64,000 bases of DNA. It comes from Clostridiales bacterium. Its GTDB lineage: Bacteria; Bacillota; Clostridia; Christensenellales; Pumilibacteraceae. The stretch lies in NCBI GenBank assembly GCA_029055565.1, contig JAIDCZ010000007.1:1-64000 (forward strand), written 5' to 3'. A model generated the notes under the pieces. The model was not told the DNA's origin and made no database searches. It saw only the letters and a list, made by a program, of their open reading frames with translations. A program made the position numbers and the translations under genes. Positions 1 to 7,659 of this stretch are shown piece by piece. The first letter of the stretch is position 1. Each line of letters opens with the position of its first letter.

Positions 1-1
1 A

Positions 2-235
2 ACGTTTTCGGAACCCGGGAATTGGGTTTTGTGCTTTTTGCCCAACAAAGGACGTTTAATTCTGTATGGACTGGTAGGGCTTAGCTTTATCGTATCCACG
101 GCTACGGAAAACTTGGCCAACTTGCCGAGCTGGTTCGGGTATCTGGATATATTGGGAACGTATCTAAACTTTTTCAGCGGGCATTTGTCAAACTGGTTTA
201 TACAGTTTTGGCAGCTTATGGTGCCGATATACTAA
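2..235 (+). CDS. C-terminal end of a membrane protein, probably site-2 protease (M50) family
   Basis: The reading frame is open from the first base of the window, so this is the 3' end of a gene that starts upstream. The visible 77 residues contain a hydrophobic stretch (LILYGLVGLSFIV) and a second one near the C-terminus. The piece LPNKGRLILYG resembles the region just after the last catalytic motif of YwhC-type site-2 proteases, and such a gene commonly sits directly upstream of scpA in Clostridia. Identification rests on that resemblance and synteny; no catalytic motif is visible. The ORF-track start at 29 is an internal TTG and not a real start. The stop is 18 bases before the scpA ATG, so the two are probably cotranscribed. 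Confidence 0.5.
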   Translation, partial: TFSEPGNWVLCFLPNKGRLILYGLVGLSFIVSTATENLANLPSWFGYLDILGTYLNFFSGHLSNWFIQFWQLMVPIY

Positions 236-253
236 ACTTAAAAAGGAGTGGTC

Positions 254-1039
254 ATGGGCAAAAAAGACGAAGTTGTGGAAATTGCCGAGGAAGAGGAATC
301 TTCCAAAAGCTTTCGCGTAGTGCTGTCCGATTTTGACGGACCGCTCGATTTGCTGTTGCATTACGTCAAGATAGAAAAAATAGATATAGAGGATATATTC
401 ATTTCCGACATAACCGATCAGTATTTAAAGGCTATGGAGGGCATTGACGAGCTTGACATGGAGGAGGCGTCGGACTTTATAGTCGTTGCGGCAACGTTGC
501 TCGAAATCAAGTCCAAAAGGCTGTTGCCAAAAATCGAGGAACCGGTTTTACAGCAAGACGAGGAGGATCCGGAGCAAGAGCTTATTACGCGCCTCAAGGA
601 ATACAAGCTGTACAAGGAAGCGGCGGAAAAAATGCGCGAGCAAGAGATACTGGACATGCATTTCCGCGCACCCGACGACACTGTTGGCACGCCGAGGCTT
701 ATACTGAAAGATATGACCACCAACGGACTTATGAACGCGCTTAAAAAGCTGTTCGACAAGATAGGAGAACGTCAACAGCTGCACAAAGTCAAAATGATAG
801 AGCGCGATCCGTTTACCGTCGAGGAAAAGAAAGAGTTTATACGCGAGCGGTTTAAGATAGTAGAGCAATGCACGTTTGACGAGCTGTTTGACGAGGATTA
901 CACTATCGGCGAGATCGTTACTACTTTTTCGGCGTTGCTCGAGCTTGTTAAGGTTCAAGAGGTGGGCGTACGCCAAGAGGATATTTTTGCTACTATTACA
1001 ATAGTTAAGAGGAGACCGGAAGAAAATGCTGGAGATTGA
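254..1039 (+). CDS. scpA: Segregation and condensation protein A
   Basis: ScpA is the kleisin subunit of the SMC-ScpAB condensin complex that compacts and separates newly replicated chromosomes. The N-terminal signature FDGPLDLLLHYVKIEKIDIEDIF is characteristic, followed by the acidic linker and a C-terminal winged-helix region (EIVTTFSALLELVKV). The 261 residues match the usual 240-270. The ATG at 254 is preferred over the GTG at 248 because AAGGAG lies just upstream and the GTG overlaps that Shine-Dalgarno sequence. It overlaps scpB by 14 bases, as expected for translationally coupled complex partners. Confidence 0.97.
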   Translation: MGKKDEVVEIAEEEESSKSFRVVLSDFDGPLDLLLHYVKIEKIDIEDIFISDITDQYLKAMEGIDELDMEEASDFIVVAATLLEIKSKRLLPKIEEPVLQQDEEDPEQELITRLKEYKLYKEAAEKMREQEILDMHFRAPDDTVGTPRLILKDMTTNGLMNALKKLFDKIGERQQLHKVKMIERDPFTVEEKKEFIRERFKIVEQCTFDELFDEDYTIGEIVTTFSALLELVKVQEVGVRQEDIFATITIVKRRPEENAGD

Positions 1040-1691
1040 AAAAATAGATAACATACTGGAAGCGCTTTTGTTCGTATCGGGTGACGGACTTAAAATTTCC
1101 GATATTTGCGAACAGCTGGAATTGCAAAAGAGCGAGGTTACCGCCGCCGTAAAAAAGCTACAAAAAAAGTACGACAGGGAATCCGGTATACAGATTATCA
1201 GCTACAACGGCAAGCTTCAGCTTGCGTCCAATCCCGACTACGCGGAAGTCCTATCGGTAGTGCTTAATCCTATCAAGGAAAAAGCGTTGTCTAATCCGGC
1301 TATGGAAACGTTGTCCATAGTTGCGTACCGTCAACCGGTTACGAGGTTGGAAATAGAAAATATTCGCGGAGTAAACTGCGACTACGCTATTCAAGCGTTG
1401 CTAAAAAACAACCTTATAGAGATCGTCGGACGCAAGGACGCGATTGGCAAGCCGTTGTTGTTCGGCACTACCGAAACGTTTTTGCGCAAGTTCGGCATAG
1501 AGGATATTTACGACTTGCCCAACCGCGACGCGTTGCTCGACCAAATTAAGCAGATAGAGGAAGCTTCGCCCGAGCCTACAGAGGAGGGCTTGTATAGATT
1601 CGACAAAAAAGAGGAAGGCGACGAGGAAACGCCCGAATTTTTGCAAGGCGAGGACGTCGTAAAAATAGAGGTTGACGAGGGCGACAACTAA
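1026..1691 (+). CDS. scpB: Segregation and condensation protein B
   Basis: ScpB dimers bind ScpA and regulate the SMC ATPase in chromosome condensation. The 221-residue protein has the two winged-helix domains of the family: the first around residues 1-80 (EALLFVSGDGLKISDIC), the second around 90-165 with the highly conserved AMETLSIVAYRQPVTRLEIENIRGV region. A charged, glutamate-rich tail follows. The start ATG lies inside scpA, which ends 14 bases later. Identification is secure from sequence and from the scpA neighbour. Confidence 0.97.
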   Translation: MLEIEKIDNILEALLFVSGDGLKISDICEQLELQKSEVTAAVKKLQKKYDRESGIQIISYNGKLQLASNPDYAEVLSVVLNPIKEKALSNPAMETLSIVAYRQPVTRLEIENIRGVNCDYAIQALLKNNLIEIVGRKDAIGKPLLFGTTETFLRKFGIEDIYDLPNRDALLDQIKQIEEASPEPTEEGLYRFDKKEEGDEETPEFLQGEDVVKIEVDEGDN

Positions 1692-1723
1692 TTTGCTCGA
1701 TTCAAATTATAATTGTTTTGTAA

Positions 1724-2323
1724 GTGGCAAACACTAAGGACATGGTATACTTAGTGCTTGCCATTATTATTTTGCATATAATAGCTTTGCCTATTCCGTT
1801 CGCAGTAAAGGTCGGCGTAAATACCGATAATAACGTCGGCAAAATTTCCGTCAAGCTTTTTTTTATTCCTATGTTCGGCAAAAAGCTAAACGTAAAGCGG
1901 TTGTTGAACGGCGGCGAACGTAATGACGAGCGCGACGAGCAAGGCGAGCGAGAGGAACGAGATAGCGGCGGTAAGCAAAGCCGAGTTAAAGGCTTTTTAA
2001 AGGACTGCGCGATAGCGATAGTAAAATCGGTATGCGTAAGGACGGCAAACCTATACGCCAAAATCGGCACCGGCGACGCCGCGGCCGACGGCATGGCTGT
2101 TGGATTGCTGCGTATTGCGTATGCACAATTTTGCGCGTTTTTCGGTTTTGCCGGCGACGGCGGTACGATAGAACCGTGTTATGACGCTGAGATTTTGATT
2201 TTCGATTTTTTCGGCATATTTTCGATAAGTTTTGCAGATATTATCTTTGCCGTATGTTGCGTCGTTTTCGATAGGCTTGCGCACATCGGCAAAAGGAGAA
2301 GTTATGCGAATGTTACCGAGTGA
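1724..2323 (+). CDS. DUF2953 membrane-associated protein (YtfI-like)
   Basis: The protein begins with a transmembrane segment (residues about 7-28), then a short beta-rich stretch, a charged low-complexity region rich in E, R, D and G (residues about 63-85), and then the block IGTGDAAADGMAVGLL that is typical of DUF2953. In Bacillus and Clostridia this family (YtfI) lies directly before ytfJ, as here, and is linked to sporulation by context only. The start is uncertain. The GTG at 1724 has no clear Shine-Dalgarno sequence, and the ATG at 1742 follows AAGGA at a distance that is too short. A TATAAT hexamer lies at 1708-1713 but lacks a good -35 partner. It overlaps ytfJ by 20 bases. Confidence 0.75.
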   Translation: MANTKDMVYLVLAIIILHIIALPIPFAVKVGVNTDNNVGKISVKLFFIPMFGKKLNVKRLLNGGERNDERDEQGEREERDSGGKQSRVKGFLKDCAIAIVKSVCVRTANLYAKIGTGDAAADGMAVGLLRIAYAQFCAFFGFAGDGGTIEPCYDAEILIFDFFGIFSISFADIIFAVCCVVFDRLAHIGKRRSYANVTE

Positions 2324-2687
2324 ACGAACCGAGCACCCGATTGAGCGCATTATGGACAGTGCGTTCGGAAAAATGCGCACGCTAACCGACGCCGATATAA
2401 TAGTCGGTAACCCGATAGTAATGCCCGACGGAACTACTGTCGTGCCTATAAGCAAAATAAGCATAGGTATCGTTACCGGCGGCGGCGAGTATTGCCAAAA
2501 ACAACAAAACGAATATCCGTTTGCCGGCGCTAGCGGCGCCGGTATGAGCGTGGCGCCGGTATGCTTTTTGGTAAGCGACGGCAAGTCGGTCCGAATGCTT
2601 AACGTCGGCAGTAAAAGCATGCTGGATAAGGTTGTGGAAACCGTGCCGGAAGTAGTCGGCTCGCTGTTTGGGAAAAAGAAAAAATGA
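2304..2687 (+). CDS. ytfJ: Sporulation protein YtfJ / GerW family
   Basis: YtfJ (GerW) is a small conserved spore-former protein required in B. subtilis for normal germination. The 127 residues include the conserved glycine-rich core (GNPIVMPDGTTVVPISKIS, GGGEYC, FAGASGAGM) and end in a run of lysines. The ATG at 2304 is chosen over the ORF-track start at 2232 because AAAAGGAGAA lies immediately upstream and the family normally begins with HPIERIMDSAF within the first 20 residues. The stop overlaps the start of the carboxypeptidase gene (ATGA), which implies coupling. Together with DUF2953 and dacF it forms a sporulation-linked cluster after scpAB. Confidence 0.92.
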   Translation: MRMLPSERTEHPIERIMDSAFGKMRTLTDADIIVGNPIVMPDGTTVVPISKISIGIVTGGGEYCQKQQNEYPFAGASGAGMSVAPVCFLVSDGKSVRMLNVGSKSMLDKVVETVPEVVGSLFGKKKK

Positions 2688-3517
2688 AAAGAGTATTGAT
2701 AGTAGTTTGTTGCGCGCTTTTTGCGGCAATATGCTGTGCGGCAACGTGCGCGCGTGCCGACGCGGTAGTTACGGCCGGCGGTACGGCGGTTAATAGCTCT
2801 GCCGCTGCAATGGCGCTTGTGGACGGCGATACCGGCGAGCTCATTTATTCCAAAAACTGCGACGCAAAAAGGGAGCCGGCCAGTACGACAAAAATCTGTA
2901 CGGCCATTACCGTTATAGAAAACCAGACTATTCTGGATATACCTATGCCTATACCCGATGAGGCGGTTGGCGTGGAAGGCTCGTCGCTGTACTTGCAAAA
3001 GGGCGAAATGCTGACCGTGCGCGATTTGCTGTACGGACTTATGCTTCAGTCTGGCAACGATTGTGCGGTGGCGCTTGCTATTATCGTCGGCGGCAGTGTG
3101 GACGGATTCGTGCAAATGATGAACGAAACCGCGCAAAGAGCGGGGGCTGAAAACACACATTTCGCCAATCCGCACGGCTTGCATCATGAGGACCATTACA
3201 CTACGGCGCGCGATCTTTGCGCAATATCGTATTACGCAATGCAAAACGAGTTGTTTAGAGAAATAGTGTCTACCAAGCGCCATACTACGCCGTATTACGG
3301 TCACGACTACAAACGCAACTTTCCCAACAAGAATAAGATTTTGTTCAATTACGAGGGCGGCAACGGTATAAAAACCGGTTACACTCGGCATTCCGGTAGG
3401 TGTTTGGTGTCGTCCGCCACGCGCGACGGCAAGACGTACATTTGTACGGTTCTTAACTGCGGTGATATGTTTGAGGAATGCATGCGGCTTATGGACTGCG
3501 CGTTTAGTCGTAATTAG
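2684..3517 (+). CDS. dacF: D-alanyl-D-alanine carboxypeptidase (S11), DacF-like
   Basis: This serine DD-carboxypeptidase trims the terminal D-Ala of peptidoglycan stem peptides outside the membrane. A signal peptide is evident (hydrophobic residues 4-20, likely cleavage after ARA-DA near residue 27). All three penicillin-binding motifs are present: SxxK as STTK (67-70), SxN as SGN (123-125) and KTG (230-232). At 277 residues it contains the catalytic domain only and lacks the C-terminal beta domain and amphipathic anchor usual in DacF/PBP5, so it may be soluble or held by its neighbours. Placement after ytfJ suggests a role in spore cortex or general wall trimming; the dacF name follows context and is less certain than the enzyme family. 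Confidence 0.88.
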   Translation: MKRVLIVVCCALFAAICCAATCARADAVVTAGGTAVNSSAAAMALVDGDTGELIYSKNCDAKREPASTTKICTAITVIENQTILDIPMPIPDEAVGVEGSSLYLQKGEMLTVRDLLYGLMLQSGNDCAVALAIIVGGSVDGFVQMMNETAQRAGAENTHFANPHGLHHEDHYTTARDLCAISYYAMQNELFREIVSTKRHTTPYYGHDYKRNFPNKNKILFNYEGGNGIKTGYTRHSGRCLVSSATRDGKTYICTVLNCGDMFEECMRLMDCAFSRN

Positions 3518-3537
3518 CGGCATTGGCAGTTAAACAC

Positions 3538-3566
3538 TTGATTTTTTGCCTAAAAAGGTTTAAAAT
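3538..3566 (+). promoter_or_regulatory. Predicted sigma-A promoter of rluB, embedded in an inverted repeat
   Basis: TTGATT and TAAAAT are separated by exactly 17 bases. The predicted start of transcription coincides with the ATG at 3573. The same stretch forms a 9-bp perfect inverted repeat, CTTGATTTT (3537-3545) with AAAATCAAG (3562-3570), so the -35 and -10 boxes sit in the two arms. Confidence 0.55.
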
Positions 3567-3572
3567 CAAGTT

Positions 3573-4277
3573 ATGCGTATTAACAAGTATCTAAGCGGCT
3601 GTGGTTTGGACAGCCGTCGCAAATGCGAAAAATTGGTAACCGACGGCAGAGTTAAGGTAAACGGCAAGGTCGTTACCGACCTTGCAACCGACGTTAAGGA
3701 CGGCGATTACGTGGAGGTTGACGGAAAATCCGTCAGTCTTTCCGAGCGCAAGGTTTACGTAATGCTCAACAAGCCTAAGGGTTGCGTGTGTACAGCCAGC
3801 GACGAAAAGGGCAGAAAGACCGTTCTCGATTTCGTTAAGATAAGAGAACGGGTTTTTCCCGTGGGCAGACTGGACTACGACACGGAAGGGTTGCTACTGC
3901 TTACCAACGACGGCGAGCTTGCCAACACAATAGCGCACCCCAAAAACATGGTGCAAAAGGTGTACAGCGTGCGCGTGGAGGGCGAGCCGACCGATATGGA
4001 GCTTAAGCGGTTGCGTAGTGGCGTGGAGTATAACGGCGTTAAGTATGCGCCCGCGCGCGTTGCCGTGGTGGAAAAGGACGAAAAGCAGACCAAGCTGGAA
4101 ATAACTGTTACAGAAGGTAAAAATCACGAAATTAAAAACATGATAGAATCGCTCGGTCGTCGCGTGTTGTTTTTAAAGCGTACCGCAATAGCGGGTATAC
4201 GGCTTGGCGGGCTGTCGCGTGGGGAGTGGCGGTACTTGAACTCGCGCGAGGAAGCGCATCTTAAATCGTTAAAATAG
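3573..4277 (+). CDS. rluB: Ribosomal large subunit pseudouridine synthase, RluB/RsuA family
   Basis: Pseudouridine synthase acting on 23S rRNA (RluB-type; the exact target base is inferred from family). An S4 RNA-binding domain occupies residues 1-50 (INKYLSGCGLDSRRKCEKL). The catalytic domain follows, with the motif GRLDYDTEGLLLLTNDGE, in which D101 is the expected nucleophile. The 234 residues fit the family. The gene commonly follows scpAB/dacF in Firmicutes. No Shine-Dalgarno sequence lies at a normal distance (AAAAAGG is 14 bases away), while a good promoter places its start point at the ATG itself, so the mRNA may be leaderless. Confidence 0.93.
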   Translation: MRINKYLSGCGLDSRRKCEKLVTDGRVKVNGKVVTDLATDVKDGDYVEVDGKSVSLSERKVYVMLNKPKGCVCTASDEKGRKTVLDFVKIRERVFPVGRLDYDTEGLLLLTNDGELANTIAHPKNMVQKVYSVRVEGEPTDMELKRLRSGVEYNGVKYAPARVAVVEKDEKQTKLEITVTEGKNHEIKNMIESLGRRVLFLKRTAIAGIRLGGLSRGEWRYLNSREEAHLKSLK

Positions 4278-4315
4278 AGAATTTTAATTTATTTTAAAAA
4301 TTACGCTTGTATTCG

Positions 4316-4344
4316 TTGAGTTTTTTTATTCATAATGATATAAT
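4316..4344 (+). promoter_or_regulatory. Predicted sigma-A promoter of the decarboxylase operon
   Basis: TTGAGT, 17 bases, then a perfect TATAAT. It lies 26 bases before the ATG at 4371, which also has a strong GGAGG Shine-Dalgarno sequence. No other comparable promoter was found before the terminator at 14495, so it probably drives the whole 10-kb operon. Confidence 0.8.
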
Positions 4345-4370
4345 GTAAATGGTAGAATTTGGAGGCTTGA

Positions 4371-5720
4371 ATGGAAACGTTAAAAAACGCCAAAACCGCG
4401 CTTGCCGCGGCAAATAAAAACCTAACAGATTTTTTGAACGCGTTCGTCGACGATAAGTCATTCGTCGAAACGGACGCGTTTATTAGTTCTTCCGTCGACG
4501 ATACTGCCGGCGACGGAGTAGTAAGTGGGTTCGCTTCGGTAGACGATACGCCGGTTTGCATTTTTGCAGTAAACGGCAAAACAATGAAGGGTGCAATCGG
4601 CGAAGCCAATTCCAAAAAGATAGTACGCACCATCAATAACGCTGTGCGCATGGGCAAGCCGCTTGTAGCCGTGTGGGACACTATGGGCGCACGGTTTGCC
4701 GAAGGCATAGGCGCACTCGAGGGATACGGATCTATACTGCGCGCTTACACCGTGGCATACGGCGACGTTCCGGTTATAACCGTTATCAAGGGCAATAACC
4801 TCGGCATTTCGTCGTACGTTGCAGGCATAAGCGATTTCGTTATAGCTTACGATACCGGCGTTATAGCTTCAGCTTCGCCGATAGTTATTGCCGGCAAAGC
4901 GGGTATTGACGCCAAGACTGTAGGTGCGGCTAAGACGGCGGCGCAAAACGGTATAGTTACGCAAATCGTAAAGACCGACAAAGAGCTTCGTCGGCAAGTT
5001 GCTAACTGTCTTGCGGTGTTCCAAGGCGAAAAACAAAGCGGCGACGACGTAAACCGCGTTTGCAAAGGGCTTAAGGCCGGAGCTAAGGCGGAGACCATAA
5101 TTTCCGAAGTGTTTGACAAAAACAGCTTTTTGGAGCTGCGTGCCGAATACGCGCCTACCGTAAAGACCGGATTTGCCACGCTTGCCGATATTTCGGTCGG
5201 CGTAGTGGTTGCGGCTACCGACGGCGAGCGCATTACGCACGACGCGTGCATAAAGATAAGCGAGTTTTTGAACGTTTGCGAAAACGCAGAGCGGCCGGTC
5301 GTGTTTATGGTAAACAGCGTCGGTACCGAACAGTGTGCGGCTGACCATGCGCTTATTCGCGAAATGTCCAATCTTATATATCAAGTCAATTCGCTCGGCG
5401 TCGATATATTCTCTGTAGTTTACGGCAAGGCTATCGGCGGCGCGTACACAGCGCTCGTCGCACCCGCGGAGTATAAAATTGCTTGGGACAGCGCGGAAAT
5501 AGGCGCTTTGGAATCGGAAGCGGCGGCAAGGCTATTGTACGCCGACGAAATTAAGTCCGCAAAGGACAAGGACAAAACGGCCGAAAAGCTCGCCAAATCA
5601 TACGGTGGGGAAAACTGCGCGGCACTCGTCGTTGCTAAGGACGGATATTTGGATAACGTTATCGAACCTAATCATACGCGTTCGTACTTGATAGCCGCGC
5701 TTCTTGCGCACGTGGAGTAA
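4371..5720 (+). CDS. Divergent biotin-dependent carboxyltransferase subunit (12S/MmdA-like)
   Basis: The two-fold crotonase-like carboxyltransferase layout is visible. The N-half is GAIGEANSKKIVRTINNAV...LEGYG...SDFVIAYD; the C-half is KISEFLNVCENAERPVVFMVNS...YGKAIGGAYTAL. This family (MmdA, transcarboxylase 12S, PccB) normally moves CO2 between an acyl-CoA and carboxybiotin. At 449 residues it is about 60 shorter than MmdA. The first GG-containing oxyanion motif (usually AGGAVYSPALTDF) reads LGISSYVAGISDF, so acyl-CoA chemistry in that half may be altered or lost; the second motif (IGGAY) is kept. Context (OadG, biotin carrier, OadB, OadA directly downstream) places it in a Na+-pumping decarboxylase or transcarboxylase complex. 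Its substrate cannot be named from sequence. Confidence 0.75.
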   Translation: METLKNAKTALAAANKNLTDFLNAFVDDKSFVETDAFISSSVDDTAGDGVVSGFASVDDTPVCIFAVNGKTMKGAIGEANSKKIVRTINNAVRMGKPLVAVWDTMGARFAEGIGALEGYGSILRAYTVAYGDVPVITVIKGNNLGISSYVAGISDFVIAYDTGVIASASPIVIAGKAGIDAKTVGAAKTAAQNGIVTQIVKTDKELRRQVANCLAVFQGEKQSGDDVNRVCKGLKAGAKAETIISEVFDKNSFLELRAEYAPTVKTGFATLADISVGVVVAATDGERITHDACIKISEFLNVCENAERPVVFMVNSVGTEQCAADHALIREMSNLIYQVNSLGVDIFSVVYGKAIGGAYTALVAPAEYKIAWDSAEIGALESEAAARLLYADEIKSAKDKDKTAEKLAKSYGGENCAALVVAKDGYLDNVIEPNHTRSYLIAALLAHVE

Positions 5721-5723
5721 ATA

Positions 5724-6047
5724 ATGAGCATGTTTTTGTTATCTGCCGGAAAAATAACGCTTGCCGAAGGTGCGCTATATGCCGTTATAGGCTTTGTAAT
5801 AGTATTGATCGTGCTTGCATTGCTGGTAGGTATATTTTATTTGTCCGGTTTTATATTCCAGTCAAAGCCGTTCAATAAGCAAAAGGCGAAAAAATCCGCC
5901 GTCACTCAGCCGCAAAGCACCGACGACGAAACAGACGAGCAGCTTGTTGCCGCTATAACCGCGGCAATAACGTGCGTGTTGCAGTCGGAGTCGCAAGACG
6001 GCGAAGCGCCGGAGTTCGTAATTAAGCGCATAGTGCGCAAAAAATAA
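5724..6047 (+). CDS. OadG-like gamma/delta subunit of Na+-pumping decarboxylase
   Basis: A small protein of 107 residues with a short N-terminal segment, one transmembrane helix (about residues 18-44) and a charged, acidic C-terminal tail. This is the architecture of OadG/MmdD subunits, which tether the carboxyltransferase to the membrane beta subunit. Sequence conservation in the family is low, so the call relies on architecture plus position between the carboxyltransferase and the biotin carrier. It starts 3 bases after the previous stop. An in-frame ATG two codons downstream is an alternative start. Confidence 0.75.
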   Translation: MSMFLLSAGKITLAEGALYAVIGFVIVLIVLALLVGIFYLSGFIFQSKPFNKQKAKKSAVTQPQSTDDETDEQLVAAITAAITCVLQSESQDGEAPEFVIKRIVRKK

Positions 6048-6079
6048 AAATCAACAGTAATCGTATTTCGGAGGATTAT

Positions 6080-6427
6080 ATGCGTAAATTCAACGTAACA
6101 GTAAACGGCAAAACCTATTCGGTAGACGTAGAGGAAGTGGGAGGCGAAAGCACCGCTACCGCAACGCCGGTAGCAGCCGCAGCTACCGCGCCCGCCGTCA
6201 AGCCTGTGGTAGGCGAAGGCACACCTCTAAAGGCGCCCATGCCCGGACTCATATTGAGCCTTGCGCACAAAGACGGCGATACCGTTAAAAAGAACGAGAA
6301 GGTTGTCGTTTTGGAAGCTATGAAGATGGAAAACGACGTAAATGCGCCGGCTGAAGGCGTAATTACGTACGTCGTTAAAAAGGGCGACAACGTCGATACC
6401 GGCGCTATACTCGCGTACATAAAGTAG
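6080..6427 (+). CDS. Biotin carboxyl carrier protein of the decarboxylase complex
   Basis: A 115-residue biotinyl-domain protein. The N-terminal 20 residues are the usual small beta segment, followed by an Ala/Thr/Pro-rich flexible linker (about 23-48) and the biotinyl domain with the attachment motif EAMKMEN, in which K82 receives biotin. It shuttles the carboxyl group between the transferase subunits and OadB. A separate short carrier, as opposed to one fused to OadA, matches the 1.3S subunit of transcarboxylase and MmdC. A strong GGAGG lies upstream of the ATG. Confidence 0.95.
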   Translation: MRKFNVTVNGKTYSVDVEEVGGESTATATPVAAAATAPAVKPVVGEGTPLKAPMPGLILSLAHKDGDTVKKNEKVVVLEAMKMENDVNAPAEGVITYVVKKGDNVDTGAILAYIK

Positions 6428-6436
6428 GGTGAGCCA

Positions 6437-7621
6437 ATGAATTTTGTCGGAATGCTCAAAAACCTATGGGAGAGCACCGGTCTTAATCAGTCGGTATTGG
6501 GCGGACAGTTTATGTGGCAAAACTACGTAATGCTTGCCGTTGCGTGCGTTTTGCTGTTCGTCGGTATAGGACTGAAAAAAGAGCCGTTATTGCTCGTGCC
6601 CATAGCGTTTGGTATGCTTTTGATCAATATACCAGGTTCGTACGAGATTTTAATGAAAAATCCGGTTATCGACGCCGAAACCGGCCTTACAACGAGCGCC
6701 GGCGGATTTTTCTATTATATCACTCGCGGCGTAAAATGGGTTATTTTCCCGCCCATAATCTTTTTGGGCATAGGCGCAATGACGGACTTCGGGCCGCTGA
6801 TTGCCAATCCCAAAAGCTTTATTTTGGGCGCGGCGGCACAGCTTGGCATATTCATTACGCTGTTCGGGGCAATGTGTTTGGGCTTCGAGGGTTTTCAAGC
6901 TGCGGCTATCGCAATAATAGGCGGCGCGGACGGCCCTACGTCCATATACGTCGCTACCAAAATGGGCGTAAGCAGCGGCATGCTTTCCGCAATTACCGTT
7001 GCCGCGTATTCGTATATGGCGCTTATTCCGATTATTCAGCCGCCTATTATGAAGTTGCTTACCACCAAAAAGGAGCGCGCCATACGTATGGAGCAGCTTC
7101 GTCCTGTGTCTAAGCGCGAAAAGATAGTTTTCCCCATAGTGGTTACGCTGGTGTGCGGACTTATATTGCCCGACTCGTTGCCGTTGCTCGGCATGCTCAT
7201 GCTCGGCAATTTGCTAAAGGAATGTATGGTTACGGACAGATTGTCGCAAACCGCGAGTAACGGGCTTATGAACGCCATAACTATATTCCTCGGCATAAGC
7301 GTCGGTTCTATGGCTGTCGGTACTGAGTTTTTGGCGCTCGATACGTTAAAGATAGTTGTGCTCGGCTTATTTGCGTTCGTTATGGGCACGGTAGGCGGAT
7401 TGCTTATGGGCAAGCTTATGTGTCTGTTGTCGCACGGCAAGATCAATCCGCTAATAGGCAGTGCCGGCGTTTCGGCAGTTCCGATGGCGGCGAGAGTGTC
7501 GCAGACTGTCGCGCAAAAGGAAGACCCCAACAACTACTTGCTTATGCATGCAATGGGGCCTAACGTCGCGGGCGTTATAGGTTCGGCCGTTGCCGCGGGC
7601 GTACTGCTTGCTATTTTCTAA
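6437..7621 (+). CDS. oadB: Na+-translocating decarboxylase beta subunit
   Basis: Integral membrane subunit that decarboxylates carboxybiotin and uses the energy to export Na+. About ten hydrophobic segments are visible across 394 residues. The family landmarks are present: [16 protein letters not shown] (the aspartate D165 lies in the ion-binding region) and the C-terminal [17 protein letters not shown] region, both of which line the Na+ path in OadB/MmdB/GcdB. The family is shared by oxaloacetate, methylmalonyl-CoA and glutaconyl-CoA decarboxylases, so the gene alone does not fix the substrate; OadA two positions downstream argues for oxaloacetate. Confidence 0.95.
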   Translation: MNFVGMLKNLWESTGLNQSVLGGQFMWQNYVMLAVACVLLFVGIGLKKEPLLLVPIAFGMLLINIPGSYEILMKNPVIDAETGLTTSAGGFFYYITRGVKWVIFPPIIFLGIGAMTDFGPLIANPKSFILGAAAQLGIFITLFGAMCLGFEGFQAAAIAIIGGADGPTSIYVATKMGVSSGMLSAITVAAYSYMALIPIIQPPIMKLLTTKKERAIRMEQLRPVSKREKIVFPIVVTLVCGLILPDSLPLLGMLMLGNLLKECMVTDRLSQTASNGLMNAITIFLGISVGSMAVGTEFLALDTLKIVVLGLFAFVMGTVGGLLMGKLMCLLSHGKINPLIGSAGVSAVPMAARVSQTVAQKEDPNNYLLMHAMGPNVAGVIGSAVAAGVLLAIF

Positions 7622-7659
7622 AATCATTTTTAAAATCGGTTTGCTATCGGAGTTGTATT

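Noticed and set aside
2051-3523. 490-codon open frame on the minus strand
   Set aside because: It lies opposite ytfJ and dacF, which have clear motifs and coupling. The predicted product has a shadow-like composition (many R, H, V) and no recognisable domain.
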